Shown here: in pieces, positions 34,363 to 45,525 of the stretch | Numbering within the stretch: position 1 is the stretch's first letter | Layout of the letters: every line of letters starts with the position of its first letter | Source of the DNA: Valencia hispanica | Lineage: Eukaryota > Chordata > Actinopteri > Cyprinodontiformes > Valenciidae | Assembly: GCA_963556495.2 (NCBI GenBank) | Contig: OY747716.1 | Location: 8,020,071 to 8,084,070 of the forward strand | Direction: 5' to 3' | Length of the DNA: 64,000 bases | Notes under the pieces: model-generated | The model's input: the letters and a program-made list of their open reading frames with translations, nothing else | What the model was told of the DNA's origin: nothing | Database searches by the model: none | Program-made: the position numbers and the translations under genes

Positions 34363-34448
34363 GTTTTGGGTAGATGGTTGAACATCTCTCCATGGTCAGG
34401 TAGGGGTATGGCAGGAAAGGTAGGTACCTGTGTTTCATTACCCCCATG

Positions 34449-35695
34449 TAGAGCTGTAATCGGGCCTTAAAAGTTGGGCATGGCCCGAGATAATTCAGCC
34501 TGAGCCCGAAGAGTATATTTTGAATGACAGCTTATTAAAGCCCGAACCCAATTACAGCCCTTGTTCAAAAGTCACACATCAGGGTTTCCGCTAGAAAGAA
34601 ATGGCACCGCACAATGTGACCGGCAGGTTTTCAATTTATTGGACAAATGTTTGAAATTCCCATCAAAAAGGCCTAATATCTGAATCTTAAAATGATAAAT
34701 GAGGCCCTGCCTATAAGAATAATATCAAGGCATGTCGATTTATAATCTTTTTTTTTTTTTAAGTCTGCAGCTTTATGAAATAAAATGAGTACTATCAATT
34801 ATCTCACGCGGGTGACTTCTAAAATATAAGCTATTGCACAAGCCTGCCCTCTTTAAATATGAACATAAAGAAACTAAAGGCCTACCTATTAACAGATTAA
34901 ATCATTAGCAAACAAAAACACATCTGGACTGGTCGTACCATTTTGATAATGCAGCGTGCTGCCGACATGAAATCAAATGTCTGTTTGAAAGATGGAATAA
35001 AAACTACGAACCATGAAACAAACTGAAATATCCCTGAACATGGATTATGACATTTTACTTTTTATAGTGTGACCATAGTCTGAAAACCCAAAAAGAGGAC
35101 CTTGGCAGTGACTGAGAGAATAGTAACATTCTCAGCTTTAACCGCTTCTGTTGCGTAAAAGTCTGTCTCGCCTGCGTGCGTTTCTATGTGCGCTCTTGAC
35201 TGCTTGCTCTAGATTTCAGGAGATTTTATCTGACATGTGGGCATCATGGAGCTGCTATATATTTAAATGCAGGAGAGTTCTGCAACTTCAGACTTGGGAT
35301 ATCTGGTAATAGAGCATTTACACTTCAGCATTTTCTGTCTGAGAGCGCAGTTCAGCAGTCAGAGCATGTTTTCTGTTTTGATCTGAGAAAAGGAGTGGCC
35401 TGACACCTGGGTCTTTCACATCATGCATGCACACCGCATGGTGTGCATGCAACATCTTGACAGGTAAATCGGAATAATATTAGCGGCCCAGTGCAGCGCT
35501 TTATAATAAATATTCTTGGTCTGTAAAACTCAGCAAAACCTGGACATTTTCGGGGATTTTATTAACACCATTAGTTTGTGCAAATGAGATGATCAGCTCA
35601 CTGCTAAAACCCGAGCCCGGCCCGAGCCCGTGGACAATGATAGAATTTAAACCCGAACATGCCCCAACGGGTTCGGGCAAGGATCTTCAGCTCTA
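34449..35695. mobile_element. Non-autonomous hAT element, 1247 bp, with 8-bp target duplication
   Basis: Left end TAGAGCTGTAATCGGGCC, right end GGTTCGGGCAAGGATCTTCA then GCTCTA, so the terminal inverted repeat is TAGAGCTG with imperfect extension. Both sides carry CCCCCATG (34441-34448 and 35696-35703). Subterminal GCCCGA/CGGGC motifs recur near both ends. No transposase ORF is present. It lies only 78 bp from the previous hAT element. Confidence 0.85.
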
Positions 35696-35703
35696 CCCCC
35701 ATG

Positions 35704-36984
35704 TTCCTGCTAGAAGTCAGAGCTGTGAAAAGGGCCAATGTCAATGACGGCCAAAAAATGGCTACTGGAAAGAAATACTGGTATTCCACTCAGTCTAATG
35801 GAATGCACATATTTGCACCATTAAACTCAAATGGGCCTTTATGCAAGTTTTTACATGCACGCACGCACACAAACACACACAAAGAAATACACGAGTATAA
35901 CTAACCTGCTCTGAAAAACCTTACGCTGACTTTTTCCACAAGAAACTTTATTACAATAAATGTCTCAAGACCAAATGATATGTTTTCCTTTAAGTCTTGT
36001 ATATAACTATGACCCGTTTGTTGCCTCAAGCTAAGCAAATAGTAAATGACATTGAAACACTTTATGGGTCTCTGAGTGAACACATAAGTTACAGGAGCTA
36101 TGCCTCAGGAGAGCAATTAAAATGAAATACCAATACTCTGAGCGCAACATTATAACACCTTATTTGGCACTGTTTGTTCCTATTGTCAAATTTTTGCTGT
36201 TGGGCCAGTGAATTATAACACCAACTATAAGACTGTGTGCATTTCTCAGATGCCACAACTGTGAATAAAAGTCTTAAGGTACCAAGCAGAACAAAAACAT
36301 TTGCTGAAACCTGTGCAAAGCTCAGCAGTATAGCACAACCTCGTCTCTTCTCCGCTGACTATTCTGCAGCACGGCACTGCACTGGCCAGTTTGGAGTTTA
36401 ACTCACCGAACCTCCCTTCAAAAGATCCAAGCTAACACTTTTAGAAAAGCTGAAGGTAACAATGTTCTCAATCACTTCCAAGGCCCCAAAACCTTTTGAA
36501 CCACTGTGTTGGAGCTTGCATCACCACTATGACGTTTCATTTTGTCTGAATTAGCTAATCAGTTAGATTTGCTAAGCGGGGTTTTAAAACATTGTGTTAA
36601 TACTAATGCATTTAAAATAATATCTCCTGTCAAATTTTTTGAAGTTGCTGGATTTATCCAGGCAAGGCAGCTGGAAGATATGTCTGCAGTCAGTGATAGA
36701 GCGGCTCCGTTATAACAGATCTCTTTTCTTTCTGAACCTATGGCATCTCTATTGAAAGTTACATTAATGTTCTTATTATTGTGATTCTCAGTGTGCAAAA
36801 GCTTGGGAGTATTTCCCTGACCAACAGATCTACTCAGTCAGATACGATCCGGTAAATTACTCTGAAGTTCCGATAGTAAAAATGCGCAAGAAGTTACAGT
36901 GAGTTCTGCTCTGGAGGTTTCCCTTTAACTTTGGCTTGATGATGGCTGTGAGTTCAAGATCAATAAGTGACAGTGAGGTGTCAT
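35704..36984. other. No gene recognised
   Basis: No recognisable coding sequence. A short CACGCACACAAACACACAC run is at about 35858-35881. Confidence 0.4.
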
Positions 36985-37018
36985 GGGCATCTTATGGCCC
37001 ATGGGCCATAAGATGCCC
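36985..37018. repeat. Perfect 34-bp palindrome
   Basis: GGGCATCTTATGGCCC joined at an ATGGGCC centre to its exact reverse complement; centre at CCCATGGG. A looser outer pairing (CAGTGAG at about 36971 with CTCACTG at about 37041) could extend the hairpin. Confidence 0.95.
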
Positions 37019-37369
37019 TTCTCGCCCATGATAACCTGGCTCACTGACAACCTTTGACATTGTCAAGTTCTAGAACTCAGAAGAAGTCACATGGTGGATT
37101 GTCCTGTTCAAAGTATCCATTAGAAGATCAGTGCACTGTGGTTATAATAGGAATGAAGATAGATGGTAGCAATCCTCAGGTAGGCTGTGGAATTGAAACT
37201 ATTTAGACTGGTATGAAAAGATCCAATGTGTCCCAAGAGCGACCTCTACTGTTGATAAAAGACAGATGGACATTACCATCTACAGTTTTAATAGAATTAG
37301 TTGCAACAAAAAACCAAGAAATCAAACATGATGCAAAGTAGGGACATCGTTAGCATTTTCCTTGTTTTG

Positions 37370-37790
37370 TGAAGAGATAGAAATTCTGTTAATGTTGTAT
37401 GAGGGTTTAATTTTGTAGTGCATGTGAAAACATTTAGAAACAGTGAACAATCAAGAGGAATGTGGTACATCCTGTGTGCCTTGTGTAAAGAAGCTGTGAC
37501 CATTCTGTGAACGAAGATCTATGTGGGAGGAGTTTCTTTTTAACTTGTTTCAATGAAAACCTTAAGATGAGATAAAGCTGTGCTCAGTTACTAGAACTGA
37601 GTCCAGCGAACGACGTCTCGCTGTTAAAATATATAATTGTTGTTTGTTGTTCTTATTGCTCCTTTTTACAGAAATGAACGAGCACGCGGGAAGGTGAAAT
37701 GAGAGCTCAGAGAGCCCAGGGTCATAAATTAAATGTGTGTCTGTTCCTTTAAGATAGCCTTTAAATTAGAGTGAAAACACCTTCTCAACA
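37370..37790 (+). mobile_element. Solo LTR, family A, copy 3
   Basis: 421 bp, TGAAGAGATAG ... CTTCTCAACA, flanked by TTTG (37366-37369 and 37791-37794). It is nearly identical to 13189-13604, which suggests both insertions are fairly young relative to other repeats here. Confidence 0.87.
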
Positions 37791-38120
37791 TTTGACACTA
37801 AAGTTGAAGCTTAGGATTGACTTGGCTGATGTTTTGTATTGTGTGCTGCTTTTAGCAATTATAGTAATACTTGAAGTTAATTAGTTATAGTTTGCAAGTG
37901 AAAAACCAACTAAAATTTGAATCTATTTAAAATTATTTGAGGTCTCTATAAGTGTTTAATCATCTTCACTGACAGCTGAGATCAATAAGACTGAAGAGCA
38001 TCTATGACTGGGGACTCTTCTCTCACTGGGCAGGTATAAGTACGGGCAGAATATAAATAACTGGAGATTTCAGAAACCTTTTTGTTTCATTTCCTCCATT
38101 TTCCTGTCAGCAGTCAGCGC
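37791..38120. other. No gene recognised
   Basis: Spacer between the solo LTR and the Tc1 element. Confidence 0.4.
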
Positions 38121-38246
38121 TGGAAATCAAATGTATCAACCCATGGAGGTCTGGATTTGGAGTCACACTCAAAATTAAAGTGGAAAAACACACTACAGGC
38201 TAATCCAACTTTGATGTAATGTCCTTAAAACAAGTCAAAATGAGGC

Positions 38247-39095
38247 TCAGTAGTGTGTGTGGCCTCCACGTGCCTGTATGACCTCCCTACAACACCTGGG
38301 CATGCTCCTGATGAGGTGGCAGATGGTCTCCTGAGGGATTTCCTCCCAGACCTGGACTAAAGCATTCGCCAACTCCTGGACAGTCTGTGGTGCAACGTGG
38401 TATTGGTGGATGGAGCGAGATATGATGTCCCATATGTGCTCAACTGAATTCAGGTCTGTGGAGCGGGCGGGCCAGTCCATAGCATCAATGCCATCCTCTT
38501 GCAGGAACTGCTGGCACACTCCAGGCACATGAGGCCTAGCATTGTCTTGCATTAGAAGGAACTCAGGGCCAACCCCACCGGCATAGGGCCTCAAAAGGAG
38601 TCTGAGGATCTCATCTGGGTACCTAATGGCAGTCAGGCTACTTCTGGTGGCCCCCCAAAGAAATGCCATCCCACACCATTACTGACCCACTGCCAAATCG
38701 GTCATGCTGAAAAATTTGTTGCAGGCAGCAGAATGTTCTCCATGGCGTCTCCAGACTCTGTCACGCCCATGACGTGGGCCCACTCATGTGAAACTCCTTT
38801 CATCTGTGAAGAGCACAGGGTGCCAGTGGCAAATTTGCCAATTTTGGTGTTCTCTGGCAAATGCCAAACATCCTGGACAGTGTTGGGCAGACACATGCAC
38901 ATTTGTGGCCTGCTGGAGGTCATTTTCCAGGGCTCTGGCAGTGCTCCTCCTGTTCTTCCTTGTACAAAGGTGGAGGTTGGGGTCCTGCTGCTGGGATGTT
39001 GCCCTCCTACGGCCTCCTCCACATCTCCTGATGTACTCGCCTGTGTCTGTCACTATGCTGACAGACACAGCAAACCTTCTTGCCACACCTCGCAT
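38247..39095 (-). pseudogene. Tc1-like transposase, frameshifted
   Basis: From 39095: [20 protein letters not shown] (start of the helix-turn-helix region), [32 protein letters not shown], a deletion of the linker, then FAREHQNWQ and PVLFTDERS with the first catalytic Asp. After frame changes near 38700 the second part gives LTAIRYPDEILRLLLRPYAG, LLMQDNARPH (second Asp), DWPARSTDLNSVEHIWD (Glu) and the end QARGGHTHY. All three acidic residues of the DD34E triad are still visible, but frameshifts and the deleted linker abolish function. Typical length for the family is about 340 residues. Confidence 0.82.
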
Positions 39096-39096
39096 T

Positions 39097-39420
39097 GGCT
39101 GCGTTTACATGCAGCCAATAACCTATTCAAAACTGGAATATTAGCAATAACCCGGTTATGCAAGGCAGTGTAAACAGTGGCAAAAATACAAATATTACCC
39201 TTGGGGTACCCCATTTCTAACTTGAATATTTGGTCATGTAAACACGTATCGACATATCCACATAAAAAGGAACATTGATTGTGATGTGTTCTGCGCATGT
39301 TCTATTAGCAAGAAATCTTGGTCTTTTGAGTAAAGGAACTTCTTGTATGTGCATAGAAAAACCCACGTGCAGTATTCGGAAGTAAACAATAAGTGGAGGT
39401 AAACATGGCGAGACGCAGCT
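39097..39420. repeat. Repeat replacing the Tc1 5' UTR
   Basis: Starts GGCTGCGTTTACATGCAGCC and contains AATAACCCGGTTATGCAAGG and ATGTAAACACG, a MITE-like pattern of fish genomes. No target duplication found; about 320 bp of the Tc1 element is missing at this spot. Confidence 0.45.
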
Positions 39421-39488
39421 CAGCAGTGTGACTGACTTGGAATTACATTGTGTTGTTTAAGTGTTGCTTTATTTTTTGAGCAGTGTAT

Positions 39489-41770
39489 TTTCAGACTAAG
39501 GATGCCAAGGCATGAATAATAATGGATTATGACAAAAGGCAGTTTTCATAGATAACAACGAAGTGTAATGTTTAAATAATGAGGAAGACCTTTGCTAAAG
39601 CATTTAGATCTTTCTACTCTAACATGCATTATGGATTTAAAAACACTTTTTATTCCACACCTTTAAAATGCATCTATCCTTTTAAATTTGTGCAATTATC
39701 AAAAAACAGACTGCTAAATAAATCATTTCACACATGTAATGGGCCTTCAACATCACTTTGATCTGAAATAAATTTAAAGATTTGGTCCGGATTGGTAATT
39801 GGGAAGCTAATTCTACAATGTGCCTGATGTGGTGTATTCTGTTGTATAGTAACCTGTTTAATTGTGAAGAAGGAAAACCAGAAGTTTGTGCTCACACTAA
39901 TGGTGGAATAAAAGCTGGAAGTTAAGAAGCTCTACAACATGTTGATTGAATCCTTATGCCCCCCTCTGCTTGTGATGCCCCGGTGGGGGGGGATGTTACG
40001 TTTTTTGTTCCTGTGAATTCTGCACCCCCTGTGCTTCTGTTGAAGGACTTAAACAACATAGGCCAACACCTTCGTAAATTAATGGCTGCAGTTTACACAT
40101 TCCATCTCCGCAGCAGAGTTCAAGAGGGGATTCTGCGCAATCAACACAGAATCCGTTTGACAGACTAGAGGAATAGAATGATAAAAACACTCAACAATCT
40201 TCCCTTCATCTCTACACGTAGCCCGGCAGGGGTCAGGTCTAGAAATAATTTTGAAGTTCATATGTTGAAGTTTAATGTGTGCGCTGATTTGAGCATCGTG
40301 CTGGACCTTTTCAGAGCTTTAAACTGAAAAAAATGTATTACTCCTTTAACTTGTAAATAAAACGACTGAGATATGCTTAATCTCACTAGTGACCAGGTTT
40401 GTTTCCATTCTTTGCACAACAAATGCAATATTTGTTTTTATACGGCATTGAAGACAAACCGATCGCAAAATTTGTGGAAATGGTCCAAAAACCACACTGT
40501 GTATGTCTGTCTTGCCTCTGGGAAGTATGGAGCTGGTAGTGGAGCATAATTAGAACACCTTGCATTAAAGAGGATACTGATTATATGAAAATTGCGCTGG
40601 TGGATGCACTATTTAAAACACAAACAACAACAAAATCATCCGGTTTTTAAGTGGTGGGGACTAAACTGTAATTGATAAATATTACCGGGGACATGTCCCG
40701 GGCTACAATGACTCAAATATCTTTACTTTCCTGCAGGACCCCAAATCTGTGCACACGGTTTAAAAATCTGAGGGTAGAGATTCTTACACCTGAAAAGTAT
40801 TTCTGCACTTGAACCGGCTGGGTTCCAGAGGTGAACTTTTTTCCCCACAGAAAAATATGCAGAGTTGTGGGTCTGAGAGGGCGGACAATGTGCTGCTGAT
40901 GTTGCCACGGGGAAAAAATAATCTCACCTGCTATGACTGGATAAGTCAAGTGAATTCTTATCTTTAATTTTAATCATCTTAATATATTTGATCTAATCTT
41001 AATTTTTTTATGTCAACAATAATTTTGTTTTTCACACTTTTGTCAGTTTTTAAAGGGTAAACGTATGTGCAAGATGCCCTGCAGCCTGCATACACAAACC
41101 TGTCGTTATTTTCATGAATAAAAAGTTTTTAAAAGTATCCCCCCTCTGCTTTTTTCACAAATCACACACTGCTTATAAACACGACACCTGACACCTAATT
41201 TGTAATAACATGTATTAAATCTTTGTGACAAATGTATGCAACTTTGACATTCCAAAAAGTACAATAAATAAACTGTGCTATGTTACACCATACGGTAACT
41301 TAAGGAATTTTTAAATGTGCAGGTTTTAACTAAAAACTTTATTTATGTTGCTAATGCTCAAACATGACGTTGAAATGTTTTTTTACAATTTAATACAGCA
41401 AAATAAAATGTAATACAGGGGCTTCTGTCTCCTCATTTGCAGTTAAAAAAAGGTGTATTAGTGGCAGTGAAATGTAAATAATTTATTTTACAGTATTTAT
41501 TTATTATTTACTTTTAATTTAAAGTAATCATTTAATGATTTAATCAATGTTGCATATTTGAAAATAATCCACAGGATTTTGATTTGCATTTCATAATTGC
41601 CTAACGTCCAAAAAACACACGTGAAATGTTGTCTATTATGATGTGTCAGTATTACAATTAATCAGTCAGCTGGTATTTATTTTTCATGGCGCTACCTACC
41701 TCAGATTCTGAGAATTTACCAATTTATTCAGCCAAAATCTGTGTAGTTCACATGTAGTTCACATTCTGGC
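39489..41770. other. No gene recognised
   Basis: About 2.3 kb. An ORF at 39956-40168 and overlapping minus-strand ORFs have no motif I know. AT-rich in the right half. Confidence 0.4.
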
Positions 41771-41771
41771 T

Positions 41772-42078
41772 GCACACTAGCGCAGTTGGTAGCACTGTTG
41801 CGTTGGAGCAAGGAGGGTTCGAATCCCGGCCTGTGGTCTTTGTACATGGAGTTTGCGTGTTCTCCTTGTGCACGTGAGGGTTCCCTCTGGGTTCTCCAGC
41901 TTCCTACAACAGTCCAAAACCATGGCTGTTAGGCTAATTTGCATCTCTAAGTTAGCCTTAGGTGTGAGTGTGTCCATGCATGTTTGTCCTTTGCATCTCT
42001 GTGTTGCTGGGGATAGGGCGACCCCCCCATGACCCTGCAAGGATGAGCGGTATAGACAATGGATAGACGGATGGAAAT
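41772..42078 (+). mobile_element. DANA-like tRNA-derived SINE
   Basis: Head with box A TAGCGCAGTTGG and box B GGTTCGAATCC, followed by TGGAGTTTGCGTGTTCTCC, CTCCAGCTTCCT, ACAGTCCAAAACCATG, and a 3' part GCGACCCCCCCATGACCCTG ending in AATGGATAGACGGATGGA. Both Pol III boxes are intact in sequence. The copy at 1230 is a fragment of the same type. Confidence 0.8.
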
Positions 42079-43859
42079 ATAAGTTCACATTCTGACCATT
42101 AGATGGTGGAAAAGAAAACTTATAATTTGATCTTTGGTACAGGAGGTACCACACTAAACTCCTGTTTCTCCATCCTCTTCTACTGTCTCTTTCCTCCTCT
42201 CCTGTTTCTCATGACTAAAACCATGAGAACATGGCCTTTGTCTAGGAATGCACAGTATATTGACATCAACATCGGTATCGACTGAAGTTAGTCATTTTTT
42301 AACATATTGTATCGGTCCGATAAGTAAAACTAAGCCAATATTAAAAAGTGCTGTTTATTTCCATCTTTGTAAGAGATTTATGTAATATTTAAAAAAAATT
42401 CAATATTGGTTATTGGCCATAACAGCAATAGTAATATCAAATATCAGTATTGCAGCACATTTTTAGATTGGTCAATCCCTACTTTTTTCATGTGTTCACA
42501 AAGAAAATGAAAGAAAATGCAAACAAAGTTAACACTGTGTGCTGATCCAAGTAATTTATCATCACCATGGAAAGTCAGGCCTGTCACCTAAAAACTGAAT
42601 GACAGCAACAACCTGAGCAGAACTTCCCTCCACTACCGCGCCTCTTCCTCCAGCTGTTCCAGTTTAGCTTTCTGTCCCGCTACCAGTGGCTGATGCTAGC
42701 ACACTGATGCCATAATCGGAGCTTTCCTCATGGTTACACATGCGTTTTGAGTGTTTCCAATCACAGAAATCACTTATGAACTGGTTTTATTCGCTCCAAA
42801 TAAGATGCAGGGAAGACAACAGATATTAGCCTACCTGTGGTCGGTGAACAAGTGATCCAGTCTGAAGAAATATTTTCTCCACTTTGGAAGTGACATTAGA
42901 TCATTAGGTCTGGGAGCACTTTACCGCCCAAACCTCATTCACGGGATGAATCTGGATATCTTGTTAGCTGATCATTAAAAGCAGCAGCTCCACAATCGAT
43001 AATAACAACGCAAGCATTTACGTTAACTGTCCCCCACAATGCTGCGTCCCACATTAGATAAAGCCAGTCTGAGCTGCCGCTGCTAAAGCTAGCCTCAGGT
43101 TGTGTTGTGTAGCTAACGCAGCCTCCTCCGAACAGGTCAATTGGCTCACCATCATCCATGATGTCTTGTTTTTCCTGATTTTCCTCCTTATGTTTTACAA
43201 AGACACGTGTCAGTAGATGACAGACTTCCAAATAAACACGTCTTCTTCTCATCTTTCCCTTTTAAATTTAAAAACGCCTTTTTCACACATTTTTGATTCT
43301 CTGAGGACTACTCCTGCTGTCCGGTGATGGTCAGCGGAACGCTACTTGGTGGGGGAGAAGGGATGGGGCATGTTACCACGGTTCCCACAACTGCAACTAC
43401 AATGTAACTTTGTTAGAGTAAAAAAAATAGTGTAACCAAAAATATTATTGGTTATTGTCGCCAGCACGATCACTGCCATATTTGAAATTTGGAGACTATT
43501 TATTTTCCTCCTTAAACTGCTCACGTGGCACCCCCAGTGGGCGTGGGCCCCCAGGCCTGTGCCCATAATGTCCATTGGATAATCCAGCCTTGCTTTTTGA
43601 AGACTACCTCTGACTCAGTCCGAAGCAGGCTGAGGGGACCCAACACGGCCCCCTATGGACTAATTAGTGTGGTAAAGTGATGTCGCTCTCACTCCTACCT
43701 ACGTACTGGTAGCCACTTATTGGCCTGGTGGTGTGCGCGTGAAGTGATGTCACAGAGAAAGGTGGTCCATGGCTTCCAGCGAGTTTATAACATTGCTGGA
43801 GGAAACTAAAAAAATTTAGTGGGGCAGTTTCCAATTGCTCACAGGGAAAAAGAGCTTCA
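42079..43859. other. No gene recognised; traces of MITE-like repeats
   Basis: At 42244-42480, TAGGAATGCACAG on the left and GGTCAATCCCTA on the right look like diverged hAT-type ends, without a clear target duplication. Near 43545-43590, ATAATGTCCATTGGATAATC resembles another common fish repeat end. A minus-strand ORF at 43252-42935 has no known domain. Confidence 0.3.
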
Positions 43860-44150
43860 ATTTTCAAGACATGTTCTGTGGTCTGATGAAACTAAAGTGG
43901 AACCATAATGACTATAGTGTGGGAACACCATCCCAACTGTGAAGTAAGGTGGTGGCAGCATCATGTTGTAGGGCTGTTTTGCTGCAGAAGGAACTGATGC
44001 ACGCAACCCTTTGATGCTGCTGATAAAATTAAAGTGGAACTGTTTGTTCATAATAACCATTGTTACATTTTCATGAAATATATGTAAACTTCTGATTTTG
44101 AGAATATTAATAAAACAAATCTCTTGTCTCATACTTGTGGCATATAGTAA
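43860..44150 (+). mobile_element. Tc1-like transposon remnant
   Basis: Encodes HVLWSDETKVE (first catalytic Asp), then after deletions the segment NTIPTVK-like and GGGSIML-like (ACACCATCCCAACTGTGAAG, GGTGGCAGCATCATGTTG). The tail TGTAAACTTCTGATTTTGAG is typical of Tc1-family 3' ends. Short, deleted and non-functional; a different Tc1 family from the one at 38.1 kb. Confidence 0.6.
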
Positions 44151-44239
44151 ACAGAATTAATTTTGGTGTTTCTAACTGACCTAAAACAAGAGAAGTTTGT
44201 CTGAATTAACTGCAGGCATTGATAAAAGGTATATCTGTA

Positions 44240-44309
44240 CATACATACATACGTACGTACGTGCGTGCGTGCGTGCGTGCGTGCACACACACACATACAT
44301 ACATACATA
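44240..44309 (+). repeat. Compound tetranucleotide microsatellite
   Basis: ACAT units pass to ACGT, then GCGT, then CACA and back to ACAT units. The block reads as stepwise conversion of one tetranucleotide into the next and is roughly self-complementary around the ACGT centre. Confidence 0.9.
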
Positions 44310-44315
44310 TTGATC

Positions 44316-44827
44316 TAAGTTATGAATGGTCATCAGATTCAGAGGAGGCTGAAGGGAAGGCAGACACCCTCCAGACTTGGCTCAATCTCAGAAATATCCA
44401 GGTCAACTTTCAGCTAGTTAAGAAGACAGAGCTGAAAACAGTGTTGAGGCAGTTTTATGGATCGATCCGGACAACTAAAGGGGAGCTCTACAGCATCAGC
44501 AGCTACCTTGGACTTCGGGCTAGATCAAATCGTTATTTCAACCAACCTCCGGTTAGCCGTTCATGGAATTTAATGCAGGACCTGGAGTGTATACCAGCTA
44601 ACAATGTTTTCAAAGGAGTGATCAAAGAAATAAGAAGGGCAGAGAAGGACAAAACAACACACCACCCCCCAAACTCACCTGAAGACCAGCGCATCTTAAA
44701 ATGTTTTGCAGCGTTGAGTCAAGACAATCCAAAAGGCTTACTGAACAAGGTCTATTATGATATTCAGTTGCACTTTGGACGCAGGGGCAAAGAGGGGATT
44801 TGGGATCTCAAACCTGACTCATTCTGA
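44316..44827 (+). pseudogene. Crypton-type tyrosine recombinase (DUF3504-like), N-terminal part
   Basis: An uninterrupted frame of about 170 codons. After an acidic start (WSSDSEEAEGKADTLQTWL) come LKTVLRQFYGSIRTTKGELY, YLGLRARSNRYFNQPPVSRS, DLECIPANNVFKGVIKEIRR, THHPPNSPEDQRIL, and LLNKVYYDIQLHFGRRGKEG, ending DLKPDSF and a stop. This order is the first half of the recombinase-derived domain shared by Crypton transposons and host proteins such as ZMYM2/3/4, QRICH1 and KCTD1; the Arg in FGRRG is the first catalytic Arg of the tyrosine recombinase. The C-terminal half with the His, second Arg and Tyr is missing. An ATG upstream lies in the microsatellite, so the true start is unknown; AAG at 44319-44321 could be a splice acceptor. 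Confidence 0.7.
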
Positions 44828-44889
44828 GCAGTCACACACTCAGGTTTTTTATATAGTCATACACACACTGCGTTTGTGTGTGGCTATAT

Positions 44890-45525
44890 AAATTTCTGTG
44901 CGGACAACATCATCCCCACCAGAACAGTAAGATTCTTCCCAAATTTTTCAAACCCTGGATCTCCAGTGACCTGAAGGAACTGCTAAACAAGAAAAAAAGA
45001 GAATTCCGGGAAGGAAGACAGGGAATTATTGAGGAGTATATAGAAGCAATTTAAGGTCAAGATCAGAGACAGCAAGGAGTCATACAGGAAGAAGCTGGAG
45101 AACAAACTACAGAGGAACAGTATCAGAGATGTCTGGCCAGGAATGAGGAAGATCACAGGCTTTAAGCACAGGAAGGATTGGATAGATGGAAGTCTGGATA
45201 AAGCGAATGAACTGAAAGTATTTTCCAATAGGTTCAGTTCAGGAACAAGCTCATCATCCTCCTCTACCGTCCCCAGCCAGCCAGACATCCCACTCTCCTC
45301 TGACCAACAGCTCTCCTATCACACCTCAGATAATTTTTCCTTCACCTCAGTCATGGACTCTTCAGTTTCCACAAGTTTGTCTTCAACCAAGTCGGGAGAT
45401 GCTGCTACCCCCTTTGCCTCCCCCTATCACTTGTCTGTCTCTAGAAGTCAGGTGAAGAGGCAGCTGGAGAGACTGAACTGGAACAAGGCTGCAGATCCAG
45501 ATTGTTGTACCACAGATAGGTAGGA
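44890..45525 (+). mobile_element. Rex1-like LINE fragment (endonuclease-RT linker)
   Basis: Reads ADNIIPTRTVRFF, then in another frame FKPWISSDLKELLNKKKREF and, after more shifts, MRKITGFKHRK, LDKANELKVFSNRFSS, and VKRQLERLNWNKAADPD, the start of the RT domain. This is the linker upstream of RT in Rex1-type ORF2. It stops abruptly at about 45503 where other sequence begins. Confidence 0.65.

Larger units (their letters stand above)
38121..39488 (-). mobile_element. Tc1-like DNA transposon, degraded
   Basis: The right terminus at about 39462-39488 (TTTGAGCAGTGTAT) is the outer terminal repeat; on the minus strand the transposase gene follows and the 3' UTR (CACTACAGGCTAATCC...) ends near 38121 without a matching left terminal repeat. 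Between 39097 and 39420 the expected 5' UTR is replaced by a different repeat. The transposase is frameshifted. Confidence 0.82.

Noticed and set aside
41772..41850. tRNA gene
   Set aside because: Boxes A and B are present but belong to a SINE head; arms do not form a cloverleaf and the SINE body follows.
42244..42480. Complete hAT MITE
   Set aside because: The ends are only loosely inverted and I could not find an 8-bp target duplication.
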